Positions 1-12,998 of a stretch of 64,000 nucleotides of DNA are shown piece after piece. Origin of the DNA: Cinnamomum chago (Eukaryota; Streptophyta; Magnoliopsida; Laurales; Lauraceae). Each line of letters starts with the position of its first letter. Position 1 is the first letter of the stretch. Below the pieces are notes generated by a model. It searched no databases. It saw nothing but the letters and a program-made list of their open reading frames with translations, and had not been told where the DNA came from. The position numbers were made by a program, and so were the translations under genes. The stretch is taken from the NCBI GenBank assembly GCA_038049695.1, contig CP142456.1, positions 42,636,001 to 42,700,000 of the forward strand, given 5' to 3'.

Positions 1-1698
1 TGACACCCACTCCGAACTAATCTGCTCGCCTTCAAGACTGAAATAAACCCTGCCTGAGATTTTCTCCTGTTCCCCTGAAATATCAATTCTGCCTGTGGCC
101 CTTGGAATCTGAATGTGATGGTCTTACTAAAACAATCCATAGTGGCATGATATGCTTCTAACCAATCCATGCCTAAAATGACATCAAAATCATGCATGTC
201 CAAAACTATGAGGTTGGCCGGTAGATTAACATCTCCTAACAAAACTGTACAACTAGGGTAATGGGTCCCACACACAACTTGTTTCCCTACTGGAGTGGTC
301 ACTACTAAAATGTAATCCAACTCACTACATGGTGCATCAATCAACTTAGCAAAACTTAGCAAAGGAATGTGTGGATCCAGGATCAAATAAAATATGGGCT
401 TCTACCCCACAAACAAGAAGTTTACCTTCTACCACGTCTCCTGCAACTTCAGCATCTGCACGGTTGAGATAATACAAACGTCCATGCATCTGTAGTCTAT
501 TTGGTACTTGGTTCTGCCTTCCTTGGCCATGCCTATTCTGATGAGGGGGACGGGCATTCTGGTTCTGTGCTGGTTGCCTAGCCTGCTGCTGCTGCTGAGG
601 TGGTCTAATATGATTCTGCACTGGTGCTTGGTTCTGAGGAGCTACTTGTCTCTGCTGCTGGTTTCTGTTCCCTTGGTTCTGAAGTAGTGGGCAATCCTTG
701 ATTGCATGGTTCATAGCCCCACACTTGAAACAGGCACCCATGGCCTTACGACATTCGTGTGTTTCATGATTCTTGCCACAATATCCACACCCTTGCCTCA
801 CTTGGCCTTGTTCTTGCCTTGGCTTCTTGCTCTGCTGTTGCCTCTGATTCTGCTGCTGATAGTGTTGTTTCCTGTCCTGAACAATCATGTTGTTAATATC
901 TTCAAATGTATAAGCCCGCTTGACTGCCTCATCATATGTAGCTGGAGGTACTACCCCTATGACATCTCTCATGATGATCGGGTTCAATCCTTCCAAAAAC
1001 TTAGTTATCTTCTTTCTCTCAGTGTCAATCAACTCGGTAGCATATCTAGCCAATCTTTCAAACTTGGTGACATAATCTAGCACCGTCATGCTACCTTGCT
1101 TAAGCTGCTGAAACTCAATAGCCTTCTGCCTCTTGACATGAGAGGGAGTATATTTATCTTGAAACTGTATTTTGAATGCTGCCCATGCTTCTTCGTCAGC
1201 CATCACTGCATAAGGATCCTTGACTGTTTGCCACCACCGGTCTGCAAGCCCGTAGAATAGCGAAGCTATGAGGTTGACCTTCTGTATACCCGTGCACATG
1301 AAGATATCGAAGATCTTCTCGGTATTGACTAGCCAGTCATCTGCTACTAGCGGGTCCTCATTGCCCGAAAATTCCTTGGGTGCTCTCTTCCTAAACTTCT
1401 CAAATAGAGCATTAGGGTCAGGATCCCTATTTTGAATAACAATCTGCGGATCCACGAGTGGTGCTACATTCCTGTTCTGAAGTACTTCCAACAACTGCCT
1501 CTGAACTTGTGCCATTTCATCATCCTTCTTAGCTAACTGTTCTTGAAATCTTGCTTGGTTCTCATTAGCCTGCCTTTGCTGTGCTATCATGGCTTGCATA
1601 AGTTCCTGAAACTGTGTGGCTGTCGGTGTCTCAGATGCATCTGACTCATTCTGATGACTGCCTGAAGCATGATGATTTGGAGCTTTTCTTGGAGGCAT
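1..1698 (-). pseudogene. TekA-1 gag and protease start (broken)
   Basis: The frame starts at the ATG at 1698-1696 (product begins MPPRKAPNHH). The upstream in-frame TTG is not needed, because the same ATG context is used in TekA-2. Visible parts are a Q-rich coiled N-terminus, the retrotransposon gag domain (WWQT and FLEGLNP blocks), two zinc knuckles (CX2CX3HX4C and CX2CX4HX4C), a Q/N-rich linker and the aspartic protease motif LFDPGSTHSF. Just after that motif, near 346-360, a segment is 5 nt shorter than in TekA-2 and repeats the neighbouring TTTGCTAAG. This shifts the frame. Protease sequence continues in another frame from about 345 to 1. Gag forms the particle and the protease matures the polyprotein; this copy cannot make an intact Gag-Pol. 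Confidence 0.9.
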
Positions 1699-1843
1699 AT
1701 TGCTGCAAAACAAAGAGTTAGTACACAATAATCATGGTACAAGAGCTTCTAAGGTCCTATACCAACGAATCTATCGAACTCACAAATCCTCGCCACGTTC
1801 CTAATACCTTTCTAGTTTCTTTTAAGTGCCTGAAACATGTCCC

Positions 1844-1855
1844 GCTCTGATACCC
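1844..1855 (-). other. Primer-binding site of TekA-1
   Basis: The minus strand reads GGGTATCAGAGC against the initiator-Met tRNA complement TGGTATCAGAGC, with one mismatch at the first base. It lies directly beside the LTR end at 1856, which fixes the element's orientation. Confidence 0.8.
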
Positions 1856-1895
1856 TGTCGCGACCCAAGAACGGGGGCCCTGGGCCCACGACGTT

Positions 1896-3886
1896 GCTTT
1901 TGTTGGGATTGGTGTTTGCCCTAAAGCCCATTGACTGCACTCACATCTCTGTTACTGGATATTTATTGGTTATTTAATAGAATGACATCTTTCTCTTATT
2001 ACTTGTGTATATGTATGGTTGTGTAAGGCCCATTGTTTTCTAGTAAATGACTTGGGTGTGTAGTGACTTCACACAGAAAGGTCTAAGTCATGGACACTGG
2101 AAATAACTAATTTGTTCATAACTGAGAGGTGGAGTTGGGCACTTCATCTTGGTATAAGTTATAGTGAGAAACTCTCCTGTTTTCAGGGTGACTTACCTTA
2201 GTCACGGGAGGTCTTTCCCGGATATATCTCATTAGTGCATGTGTCATGCATTGAACAGGACCATAGAAAGGTGTGATCTCTAAAATAGTACTATTACAGA
2301 GAGAGATCAAGTCACCTCTTGCTACTGAGTGACCAGTGCTCTTAATCTTGAGCAATTGTGGATGAACTGACGAAGTCAAGTTCTTGTGCTTTAATTCACT
2401 ATTGGGTGAGATCTTTTTCATGGGTCAACAGCTCTGTGTTTTGGGTGCTCAGGCTTGATTAGTTGGGACGTGCAAATGCAATATGGAATCTATGCCATCG
2501 TGTGATGGAATGATCGTCCCCTTAGAATTATCCGATTAATCATCAGAATCTAAGACCTTAGTATATGGATGTTCCATATGGATATTGAACTTGTGGGTCG
2601 CTCCCTGGATCAAGAGAATGATATCCGGATGATGATTAAGTCAAGGGTATGAAGTTCTAAGGATGAGATGTAATCAAGAAGGTAGATAGTACATCGGTTA
2701 ACCTACTTGATTATGGATGTTACATAGAGGGGCGTTGTGGTCATTGTCCTTGGTAGGTCAAAGACAATCGTCAGTTTATGATGAGCTTTACTTGCAATTT
2801 AATATTTGTCCCTGGAGTGCAACCATAACTCTCTAGTGGAATGAGTTAAGGTTAAAATGATCCTAGTGTTGCTATGGGGTTAGCATGGACATTTTGGTCA
2901 TTTTGGGAGCCAAGGGAAAATATGTCTTTTGGTCCCTCTTCTAGTCACTTTCCTATATTGGCATGGTTTCCTAATTTAATTAGATGATATGTGGTTGAAT
3001 TAATTTTGTGGAAAAATATTTTTGAGTTTAAATTCAAATAGGCTTTTGATGGCATACATGAATTTAACTCTAGCTAAAATATTAACTTGTGGGCCATGGT
3101 GTGTTTATCTATCTTGTGGGCCAGCCATAAGGGGAGCCCCTTGTGTGAGGTTTCCAAGTTTAACTAGGTATCTTTACTTGGAAGGTAGAATTCCTCTTTG
3201 GGTAAGAATTCCTATAATTAAAGTTTACTAAATTTTAGTATCTTTAATTAGAAAGTGTTGCACTACTAAGGTGGCTGGTTGCTTATTTTATGGGATGGTC
3301 ATTCCTATTAGAGATAACTAATGAAGGAATGTAAACAATTAATAAACCCCTCCCTACCCTAGGCGTGCAACAAGGAAGAAGTGAGAGAGGAATTAACCCT
3401 AGGCGTGAAACAAGAGGGAACTCCATTGGCTGCCCAAGTGAGAAAGAGTCACACGTCCATGGCTGTCTTCTTCTTCATTCATTGAAAAGAGGAGATCAAG
3501 TCCTAGTTCTTTTCCACAAAGTTTAGTTCAGAAAACCCATCTAGGAATCCATAGTTTGATCCCACAATCAAAGCCAATCAGTTTGGGTTGTGGAATAGAA
3601 GAGAAGATCAAAGCAAAAGCTACTGCAGAAAATTCCTGCAACTTGCATTGGTGACTGCAGGCTGAGATCAGACCTTTGGAGCACTTGTTTAAGAGATTTG
3701 AGGCCATCATATCATCAAGGTATTAGTCCTCTTTCATCTCCTTTCATTATACACATGTTGATCATGATTTCATGGAGTTTTTATGCATGTTTCATGGCTG
3801 CCAAATCAGATCTGTTTTCGATTTTAAAACAGAAATCAGCCATGGAAGTCCAAGTGCAGATCAGAATAACATGAACTTTCAGCTTT
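1896..3886 (+). mobile_element. CopF solo LTR with TSD
   Basis: A 1981-bp segment (1901-3881) begins TGTTGGGATT and ends CTTTCA, flanked by identical 5-bp duplications GCTTT at 1896-1900 and 3882-3886. Both sides continue TekA-1 LTR sequence. No coding domain is seen. TG...CA ends, a 5-bp TSD and the absence of an internal region make it a solo LTR. The start resembles LTRs of the Tork/TAR copia groups, which is a weak assignment; the plus orientation is a guess from that. Confidence 0.85.
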
Positions 3887-4239
3887 TGTGTACATTAAAT
3901 TTTGGAGATATACTTTCCCACAAGTTCCCGCGGTGAGGATTCCCAAAGACACGCTGAATCTGACTCACACGATCAAATATGCGGAAGCGTGTAGCAAAAC
4001 ACATCAAGATGAGCACCAATAAACTATTTAAGTGCCTTGACAAGTAGTAACAAGACGTAGTATCAAAGGAAGAAGTTAAACTGGCATTCCCAACATAGTT
4101 CGAGTTATAAGACTGACTCAAAAGTAATTTAAATTTAATTACACCCCATAAGAGGCCAACAGAGGCAAATACACTTCTCCAAAACAATTGAAGGAAACCC
4201 CAACAAAATGATGACGAGACTCAAGAACCCGCCCGACGT

Positions 4240-4330
4240 CTAGATGACATCGTCGGGCTGCCACTCTCTCATAGGGGTTGGCTCACAAGCCTCCTCCTGA
4301 CGGTCCTCCTCAAAGGTAACGTCTCCTGCA
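4240..4330 (-). other. Conserved LTR peptide segment, TekA-1 copy
   Basis: On the minus strand, after TTGGTGCCCAAG, a frame of about 30 codons encodes an acidic peptide ending REWQPDDVI and a TAG stop. The equivalent place in the TekA-2 5' LTR (53466-53557) ends REWQPDEVI, and TekB LTRs have a related peptide ending VEWRADDVM. The frame is open in this copy. Translation is not demonstrated. Confidence 0.45.
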
Positions 4331-5215
4331 CTTGGGCACCAACAAACAAGGGTCAAACACAACGGTTTGGCAGGTAATCAATTTAGGTGCAAGCATGAAA
4401 CAATAAACGTTTTAGAAACATATAATAAATCCTTGATGTGAAATACTATAATAACTGAGATACATTTGCAGAAATATTTGACTGAGCTGAAATACTGAAA
4501 CAAACTAGCATGAGTATATAATATATCATGAATAATTATCATCCACCAAGAGCCCATCCTTTCTCTATCATTTATATAATGAAAAGAGCAAGCACGCACG
4601 ACAAGCACGATATACATAATATAAGCACGACACGATTTCCCACAAAGAAGGGAATTCCGGCCGCGGAACCGGACACGCACGATGTGTAATAAATACACGA
4701 CCAGTCTGCAGACAGTCCACATGTTTAAGGACCCCCAGACAGTGGATCAAACTGAAAGGGCAGGCCAAGCTCAGTGGTGTTACTTAATTCATGAATACAC
4801 AAAACACGCGAAACACTATCAAAACATGTCGAGATAAAAAGGGGGAAATCACTTATCAAAACACGATGAACACGACTAGCAAGGGCATAATTAATATGCA
4901 TAACACGCTTAGGAAGTGATCCCCTTTTCCTTGAAACACATCTTCAAAACGAGCTTGTACTTAACTTCAAAACGAGTACACGATGATATTCATTATATCG
5001 AAACCAAAGTACGAATACAAAGCATATCAAGCTCATGCAAGGACCTTTGGTTGATCGTTGTGCAGCCGAAGCCTAGATGTTGGAATTAAAACGGAATTGG
5101 TGCCCCAGAAGTTCAAGGACATCTCGGGTTTCGAGTGCATAATATCAGGCTAAAGGCCCCTAAACATGTTCTAGTTTCTCATTCTTGCAAAGGCTTTTCA
5201 AAACAGGAAATTTGT

Positions 5216-7430
5216 CAAATTCGGCCACCTCGCGGTCAGGTGTCGGCTAGCCGAACTAAGGTCTGGCGGCTAGCCACCAGCTGACCGACGAGCTGACCGC
5301 TGGAAATCTAGGTCCAACACAGCCCTCTAGAAAAGGAACCAAACTGACTGCGGTTAGCTTACGGTTAGCCGAACTGAGACTTGGCGGTTAGCCGTAAGCT
5401 GACCGTAGGGCTGACCGCGGGAAATCCAGTTTGAAATATAGCTCTCAGGAAAAGGAACCGACAACGCGCGGTTGGTGTTGGAATATAGGTGGGCCTTCCA
5501 GACAGGTTTCAAAAACTTTTGACCCACTTGATGCAGGGATCAATTGTCTAGAATGCAACAAACCCAATCCAGGATGCAATTCCCTCAATCTCATGGCCAT
5601 GTACAGCAACATATACTATCCATAAAATAGAAAACAATACATAAACATGCTACCACGAAATCCACAACATGCAAGGATGTAGATATACCTTTAGAGCTTT
5701 GTTGTGCTCTAATGGAGGATTTGATTTCTTTACTTTGGTGATGAACAACTTCACAATCCAAATCAGAATCTTCAACTCCTTTTGATCTTCCACGCTATGT
5801 CCCGTATTAGATCTCTTTTTCTCAAGAAGATGGTGGAATCCTCAAGAGAAAACCCTACTAGTAACTCTATGGACCCAAAGGTGAAAGAGAGGGGAACTTT
5901 GAGAAGAAGAAGACTTGCACAACTCTTGCACAAGGGGCTGAAAAGTGCTCTTATTATTATGCACGAATTTGACAGGATTATTCCTCTATTTATAGCCCTC
6001 CATAACTCCTCTTTTCCTATTTGAAATAGAAGTTTAACTCCTATTACAAATTAGTAAACATCTCCCTTACTAATTTCCATAGAAGTCTCACTTCTACAAC
6101 TATTAGTAGCTTTCTCCTTTCTAATTAAAATAGAAGCCCTACTTCCATTAATAATTAGTAGATTACTATTACCACTATTAGAAGTCTCACTTCAAATAGA
6201 AATAGTAACCTTCCTATTAGAGTTCAAGTAGGATTAGTATCTTTCTAATAATTTGGGGTAGCGTGGGGACCACTTGGGATTCCTTAGAAAGCTGGCTCCA
6301 ACTGGGACACGCGACCCCACATCTCATGTGCAATCCGGGCCCACAGTTAATTGCAAATAACTCCACTATATAAATGCAATTGCACTCCAGTCTTAGGAAA
6401 AAATTACAATGAAGACCCTAAACTTCCACAGTACCACAAGTAGGCCCCTCCATCTATATCCATGGATCAAATGAACCTGTCCACCAAATTAGATCCATAT
6501 CTTATTATCCTTGAGCCCCAATTAATTATAGTGATCATTTGGTACCGATCCAATTAACTCTTAATTGGAATGGGTGCGCACTTACCAATGATAAATCCAT
6601 TAATTGGCACAAGGGGATATTAAAGATAGATTCCTTCTTGACTATTAGATGTTCCCACAGCTCCACTACCACGTACCCAAATCACCGAGGTGTTGACCTA
6701 CAATTGGCCTCACTCATTGGTGACTCAAAGTAAGTGCATAGTTAGAAACTTGAGTTCATTAATGTCTTAGGATTATGAGCCTATTGCTAGGGAGTTATGA
6801 GAGCAGACCTTAAAATAAAAACAGTGTATATAAGGTGCTTCTCATGGTCCTTCAATACATCCAATGTACCAGCACCATGATACGGACTCTTACATTCCGA
6901 TTATCGAGACAAATCACACTATCTCATAGTGATCAAGGTGCTGCAACCTTGTCAGATGAGATGTCCAATCTCATCACTGGTTGTGAAGATATTTGAGTAT
7001 AAGATTTGAAATACATGTCTCCTGTATGTGGATCTCATCCATACACATGTATTACATCTAGTATACTCATGGACTCTGGTTCATCTCATGAGCCATTATG
7101 TCTTTCGTATTGGTTATGTGCAAGTATATAAAACACCATTCATCTCATGAAAGGAAAAAAACGAATTGTATTGATAAATAAAGAAAAGAATCAATTTATT
7201 ACATCATCCTCATGGTATTGAGACCATAAAACTAATAGTTGGCCAGCGGTTAGCCGACATGGGGTATGGCGGCTAGCCGCTTGCTAACCGACAAGCTGAC
7301 CGTAATCTACTGACGGAATGTCAGCTTCTGGAAAGGGAACCGCCGAGTTCGGTCAGCTCGCGGTTAACCGAAATGAGGATTTCGGCTAGCCGCCAGCCGA
7401 CCGACGGCTGACCGAAACTACACGGGAAAT
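5216..7430 (-). repeat. Palindrome cluster of TekA-1 LTR (GCTAGC/TTAGCC type), interrupted
   Basis: Two blocks, 5216-5470 and 7238-7430, carry many copies of GGCTAGCC, CGGTTAGCCG, AGCTGACCG and GCTGACCG in direct and inverted order. They are separated by the CopD-1 solo LTR. The flanks match the flanks of the TekA-2 cluster, but TekA-2 has GCTCGAGC there instead. Confidence 0.8.
5471..7242 (-). mobile_element. CopD-1 solo LTR with TSD
   Basis: The LTR body is 5476-7237 (1762 bp), read on the minus strand. In the given orientation it starts TGTTGGAATA and ends AAACTAATA, with the terminal CA changed to TA. TSDs GTTGG lie at 5471-5475 and 7238-7242. A minus-strand TATA box (TATAAATA) is at 5987-5994. 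It matches the CopD LTRs at 37170-40619 and 37418-39180, one of which carries copia RNase H sequence beside it, so this is a Ty1/copia LTR. It landed inside the palindrome cluster of TekA-1. Confidence 0.9.
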
Positions 7431-8602
7431 GCAGTTCAGTTCAGATTTTCACATTTCCTTCTTCCCTTCTTCTTGTTTCTCATCCCACTTGCACTCCCTG
7501 AGCCTAGATGCTCTCCAAGGGACAAAACACACATTTTTCCTAATTACAAACATTCAATCCAAGGAAAACATGATCATGAAGCTTGTAACATATTTGTATG
7601 CAAAATTTCCAAAACAACAATGTAGCTTAAAATACACATGCACAATGGTCCTATAGAGATTACTTGCCTTGCCCAAATGCTAAACACTCTTCTCCAAGCA
7701 CTTCACTCAAGCCAATCCAAAGAACTACAAAAACCCAAGAAAACCACACAAAACTCACTCAATCTTGAAAGCAAGAAACCCATTTTACCAAAAGGGTTTG
7801 TAACATGGAAAACAAGATCTTTGAGAACTAAAAAGACTTTATGAAAAGCATGGTTTGAAGCTCTTACCTAGAGAGGGTTAAACAAGAGAGGAGGACGAAA
7901 ATGAAGAGCTTGTCCCACAAGAAACTCCAAGAAATTTGTACCAATAGAAAGCTTGCAAGGAGAGGAAGAAGATGATGGTCTTGGAATTCTATTTGGAGAT
8001 CTCTAGCTAGATCATGCAAGGTGAGGAAGATGGAAGGAAAGAGGGGTTTTAGCCCTAGGTTAAGAAAGTTGCAGAGATTTGGTAAAGTGAATGAAAAGGG
8101 AGGGGGAGGGGAGACTAAGTGAAGACAATGGGCCCCAACTAGCTGAACCTTGAAGTGACCAAAACACGATCTTGGGGACCTCGGATGACTTCGACGAAGA
8201 AGGATAAAACGATCCTCGAAATATCTAGTTTCCAAAAAGTATATTTTTGACATGGTTTCGAGATCTCGAGAATTGTGTCCAGATTTATGCATAAAAGACA
8301 ATTTTACCCTCTTTGGGCCAAAACATGAATGTGCTTAAAACGAAAGTTGTAACACATAGAAAAAATCATTCAAATGAAATCAAGATCACAATCACACGGA
8401 AACCGATACGATCCTCCCAAGCTAACACGCGCACTCAGGCCTTCCTGAGTGTGTCTGGCTAATACTAAACGTTCTCAAAATTCCCAAAGCTATGTCCACG
8501 ACTAAAACTAATTACTTCTAACCCAACGACCACTAAACCCACTTAGGACTAAACACATACTAATCACACACTAATCGACTTGGTCTGGGTCGGGGTCTAG
8601 CA

Positions 8603-11600
8603 TGGTGAGACGGTCCACAATGACCCATATCGCATCGTTGCCTCTGCTAGTCCTCGGTAGTCCCAAAATAAAGTCCATGGTAATGTGCTCCCACTTCCAT
8701 TCCGGGATCTCTAACGGTTGTAACAACCCTGGAGGCCTCTGATGTTCTACCTTAATCAACTGACAGGTCATGCAACGGGAGACAAACGCTGCAATCTCTC
8801 TCTTCATATTGTTCCACCAAAATCTGCCCTTCAAATTCTGATACATCTTTGTGCTGCTTGGATGCATTGAATACTTCGTGCTGTGAGCCTCGGTCATGAT
8901 GTCATTTCTCAAATCTTCGATGTTAGGCACACACAGATGGTCACTGTAGTACAAAACTCCGTTAACAATACGGAAGTCAGGACGTTTTGCGATATGCTCG
9001 GAAATCTTGGTCAACTCTGAATCTTGCAACGACTATTCTTGATCTTCTGAATGAAAGAAGGCTCTGACACTGACATGTTAGCTAACAAAACACCCTTCCT
9101 TAGTGGCTTCAGGTTTATACTCAACTCTTCAAATTGCTCAAAAATACAAGTGCCATTTAGATTTGCGAAGCCTACTAATTTTCTGCTCAAGGCATCGGCA
9201 ACTACATTAGCTTACCCCGGGTGATACTTGATTGGAAAATCGTAATCCTTTATATATTCCATCCATCTTCTCTGCCTCATGTTCAATTCTTTCTGTGAAT
9301 ACAGGTACTGTAAGCTACGGTGGTCGGAGTGGACTTCGAACTGCTCTCCATAGAGGTAATGTCTCCACATTTTCAATGCGAAAACGACCGCTGCTAACTC
9401 AAGATCATGGGTGGCATAGTTCTTCTCGTGATCTTTCAACTATCGAGATCCATAAGCAATCACTTTTCCTTCTTGCATCAATACACAACCAAGTCCCACA
9501 TTCGAAGCATCGGTAAAAATGGTGAAACCGCCGCTTCCGGATGGTAAAGTAAGGACTGGTGTTGTAGTCAATCTCTTCTTTAGCTCTTGGAAACTCTCTT
9601 CACGCTGATCTGTCCATACATACAATGCATTGTTCCTTGTCAACTTTGTTAATGGTGACGCAATCGACGAAAATCCTTGCACAAACCTCCGATAATAGCC
9701 TGCCAATCCCAGAAAACTTCTAATTTCTGTCACATTCTTCGGTCTTTCCCAATTCACTACTGCTTCAATCTTGGACGGATCCACTGACAATCCTTCTTTG
9801 GAGATGATGTGCCCCAAGAATGCTACTTGGTCTAGCCAAAATTCACACTTGTTGAGTTTCGCATATAGCTGATTCTCTCTCAAGAGTTGCAGTGCTATCC
9901 TCAAATACTCTTCATGCTCTTCCTTGGTCTTGGAGTACCCCAAAATGTCATCTATGAACACTACAACAAACTGATATAGATACCCTGCAAATATCTTATT
10001 CATCAATGCCATGAACACTGCCGGTGCATTTGTCAATCCAAATGGCATCACTAGGAACTCATAGTGGCCATATCTTGTCTGGAAAGCTGTCTTCAACACA
10101 TCTGATTCTCTGACTCTCAGCTGATGGTAACCGGATCTCAAGTCAATCTTCGAAAAGTATGAAGCACCTTGCAATTGATCAAAGAATTCATCTATCCTTG
10201 GCAATGGGTGTTTGTTCTTGATAGTCACTTGATTCAATCTTCTGTAATCTATACACATTCTCATCGAACCATCCTTCTTCTTGACAAACAAGACTGGAGC
10301 TCCCCATGGTGAAATACTCGGACTCACAAAACCTTTGTCCAACAATTCTTGCAACTGGGTCTTCAATTCCCTCAACTCTGCTGGAGCCATTTTATATGGT
10401 GCAATAGATATCGAAGCAGTCCCTGGTAACAACTCAATAGTGAAATCAATCTCCCTGTTGGGTGGTAAACCTGGAATCTCCTCCAGAAAAACATCCGGGA
10501 ATTTCCAAACAATTGGGATCTCCACCACCCCTTGGGACCGTTTATCCTCCGTGATAAACGCTAAATAGGCTTCACATCCACTTCTCAAAAGTCCGTCAGC
10601 CTTCAACGCTGAGAGAAACCCTGCACTAGGATTCCTCCTCTCTCCCTGAAACAACACTCCTGCTGGTGTCTCAACTAACTTGAAAGTAAGGGTCTTATGG
10701 AAACAATCCATCGTGGCATGGTACCCTGCCAGCCAATCCATCCCTAGGATGACATCATAATCATACATCTCCAATGAAATGAGATCTGCGGTTAAAACCA
10801 CGTCTCCTATCTGGACTGTGCAACTAGGATAAAAGGTTCTACAAATAACTTGTTTACCTACTGGGGTTGCCACAGTCAAAATGAACTCAAGTTCTCTAGC
10901 ATGCATATCAATCAACTCAGAAAATTTATGGGATACGAATGAATGTGTAGAGCTATGGTCAAATAAAATCTTAGCTTTAATCCCACAAACAAGGAGTGTA
11001 CCTTCCACGACATTGCCTGCTGCCTCTGCATCAGCTCTGTTAACCGCATAGATTTGTCATCGATGTTGAGGGCTATTCTGAGCTTGTGGTGGCCTGCCTT
11101 GTTGTGCATTCCTATTCTGTTGCGATGCACGCTGATTTTGGTTCTGTCCCTGCTGATAACGGGCCTGCTGTTGTTGTGGTGCTTGTTGCTGGAGTAGCCT
11201 TGCCTGGTTTTAGACAACCATTGCATTCTGTGCTGGTGCTGGACGTTGTGGTCCTTGTTGTTGCTGATTTTGCCTATTCGGTCTTGGACAATCCCTCATT
11301 TGGTGGTCCATGGAACCACACCTGAAGCATGCTCTTGTAATGGTACGACATTCAACACTCACATGGTTCTTCCCACAGTGGATGCAAACCACTTGATTCT
11401 GAACATTTGGTCATGTCCTTTGCTTCTTGTTCTGATGATTTCTCTAGTGTTGGTAGTTCTGCTGATGAGCTGGACTCTTGCCTTGGACTCTAAGGATCTT
11501 ATTATGGAAGTTCTCAAACTTGTAAGCCCTCTTGACCGCTTCATCAAAAGTAACAGGTGGCACTACTCTGGTGGCATCCCTCTCAATGAAAGGGTTAAGT

Positions 11601-12340
11601 CCCTCAAAGAACTTGGCAATCTTCTTCTCAACTGTATCCACCAACTCCGGAGCATATCTGGACAATCTCTCAAACTTAGTGAGGTACTCTAGGACTATCA
11701 TACTCCCTTGCACAAGCTGCTGAAATTCTATTGCCTTCTATCTCTTGATGTGGGCGAGTACATACTTATCATGGAAATGCCTCTTGAAGTTTACCCAAAT
11801 CTCTGCATCAGGCATTGTCATGTATTCCTCCCTAACTGTCTTCCACCACTTGTCCGATGTACCACTGAAGAGAGATGATGTTAGTTTTACTCTTTCTCCT
11901 CCGGTGCACTGGAAGATCACAAATATGTTCTCCGTATGCTCTAGCCAATCATCTACAGCTATTGGATCCTCTATTCCAAGAAACTCTTTCGGAGCCCTCT
12001 TCCGAAACCGCTCAAATAATGCATTTGGGTCATGTTGTCTCTGATTGATGACAATGGCAGGTTAGGGTTGAACCAGTTCGGGCCTTCTCTGTAATACTTC
12101 CAACAACTGCCTCTGCATCTCTGCCAATTATCTTGCATGATCTTCCTCTCTCTTAAGCATTTGCTCTTGCAGTCTAGCCTGATTCTCATTAGCCTGACAT
12201 TGTTGGTCAAGCATTGCCTGCATCATTTGTTGGAATTGATTTGGCGTATTGTTATCAACCATATCCTCTTCAAGTGGCTCTGTGTGATCACTATTGCTTG
12301 CAGAAGGGTTGCCATTTACCGGTCTCTTACGAGGTGGCAT
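8603..12340 (-). pseudogene. TekB-1 gag-pol pseudogene
   Basis: It starts at the ATG at 12340-12338 (product begins MPPRKRPVNG). Gag (12340 to about 11000) is broken by several frameshifts, but the gag domain and the knuckle CFRCGSMDHQMRDC are recognisable. A long open block (11008-9440) holds protease, reverse transcriptase and the start of RNase H. The protease motif reads [10 protein letters not shown], so the usual D-[ST/P]-G signature has lost its Gly. RT keeps FIDD. RNase H continues after a TAG at 9440-9442 and meets a TAA at about 9212. Integrase appears from about 9029 with the H2C2 finger and the first catalytic Asp (TMDFILGLP). At 8603 it is cut by TekA-1. It is not functional. Confidence 0.88.
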
Positions 12341-12485
12341 GATGCTGCAAAACAAATTGTTAGCACATAATAATCCAATAAAGGGTCACACACTGCTCAA
12401 ACGATACTATCTAACGAAAGATCTAACAGATCCTCGCCACGTCCGTAGGATTTCTAGTTTCTTATAATTGCTTGAAACACGTCTC

Positions 12486-12497
12486 GGTCTGATACCA
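12486..12497 (-). other. Primer-binding site of TekB-1
   Basis: The minus strand reads TGGTATCAGACC, eleven of twelve bases matching the initiator-Met tRNA complement. It lies 3 bp from the LTR end at 12501. Confidence 0.85.
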
Positions 12498-12906
12498 GTC
12501 TGTCGCGACCCCGGACCGGGCCCGAAGCACTAATCCGGGATCGGGACTAATAATGTACCACATCAGTTTAATGCCATACATTTATTTAACTTCCCACAGG
12601 TGTCCGCGGTGAGGATATCACAACCATAAATGAATATTTCTTTTTAAGTACGGAAGCATGTAGCAAATCAAATAGTCAGACTATCCCTAGTCATGAAGAC
12701 AATATCGTAAGTATGAAATACTGTATCAGAATGAGCAATGATCATTAGCATGTTTCCCAAAAGTAAGTTAAAGTTTAAACAAAAGATCATTTAGTTACAT
12801 TCCCCAAAATAGAGGCCAACAAAGGCCAATGTAAACAAAACAATAACCCAAAAGAATGGTGAAACAGTTTTCCCAAAATGTCATGTCTCTCGTAGCAACC
12901 CGATAG

Positions 12907-12998
12907 CTACATGACATCGTCCGCACGCCACTCAACTAGGGGCTGCGGTTCACCTACCGCCTCCTCCGGCTCCTCCTCAAGGTAACCGGCAACAGGAC
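12907..12998 (-). other. Conserved LTR peptide segment, TekB-1 copy
   Basis: On the minus strand, after the acceptor-like TTTGGTACTCAG, a frame runs to a TAG and ends GEPQPLVEWRADDVM. The TekB-2 copy (25654-25745) is nearly identical. The TekA peptide is related. Confidence 0.5.

Larger units (their letters stand above)
1..8602 (-). mobile_element. TekA-1: Tekay-like Ty3/gypsy element, partial
   Basis: Minus-strand chromovirus copy running off the left edge. From right to left: 5' LTR (8602 to 1856), primer-binding site, short leader, gag and the start of the protease. It is the same family as the complete plus-strand copy at 51191-61450, which it matches across LTR ends, gag and protease. 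The right LTR end abuts TekB-1 integrase-coding DNA mid-domain, so TekA-1 inserted into TekB-1. The rest of pol, the 3' LTR and the second TSD copy lie outside the window. Two solo LTRs sit inside its LTR. Confidence 0.9.
1856..8602 (-). repeat. 5' LTR of TekA-1, split by two solo LTRs
   Basis: The ends read TGCTAGACC at 8602 (TekA-2 has TGTTAGACC) and GGTCGCGACA at 1856. Subtracting CopF and CopD-1 with one TSD copy each leaves about 2.99 kb, against 2.76 kb in TekA-2. Blocks aligning with TekA-2 include the GGAATCCTCACCGCGG region near 3930 and the stretch just inside the right end (8380-8600). The central palindrome cluster differs from that of TekA-2. Confidence 0.85.

Noticed and set aside
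1844..1855. tRNA gene near the tRNA-like sequence
   Set aside because: Only the 12-nt complement of the tRNA 3' end is present; it is a primer-binding site.
1901..3881. DNA transposon in place of a solo LTR
   Set aside because: No terminal inverted repeats beyond TG...CA, a 5-bp TSD and no transposase.
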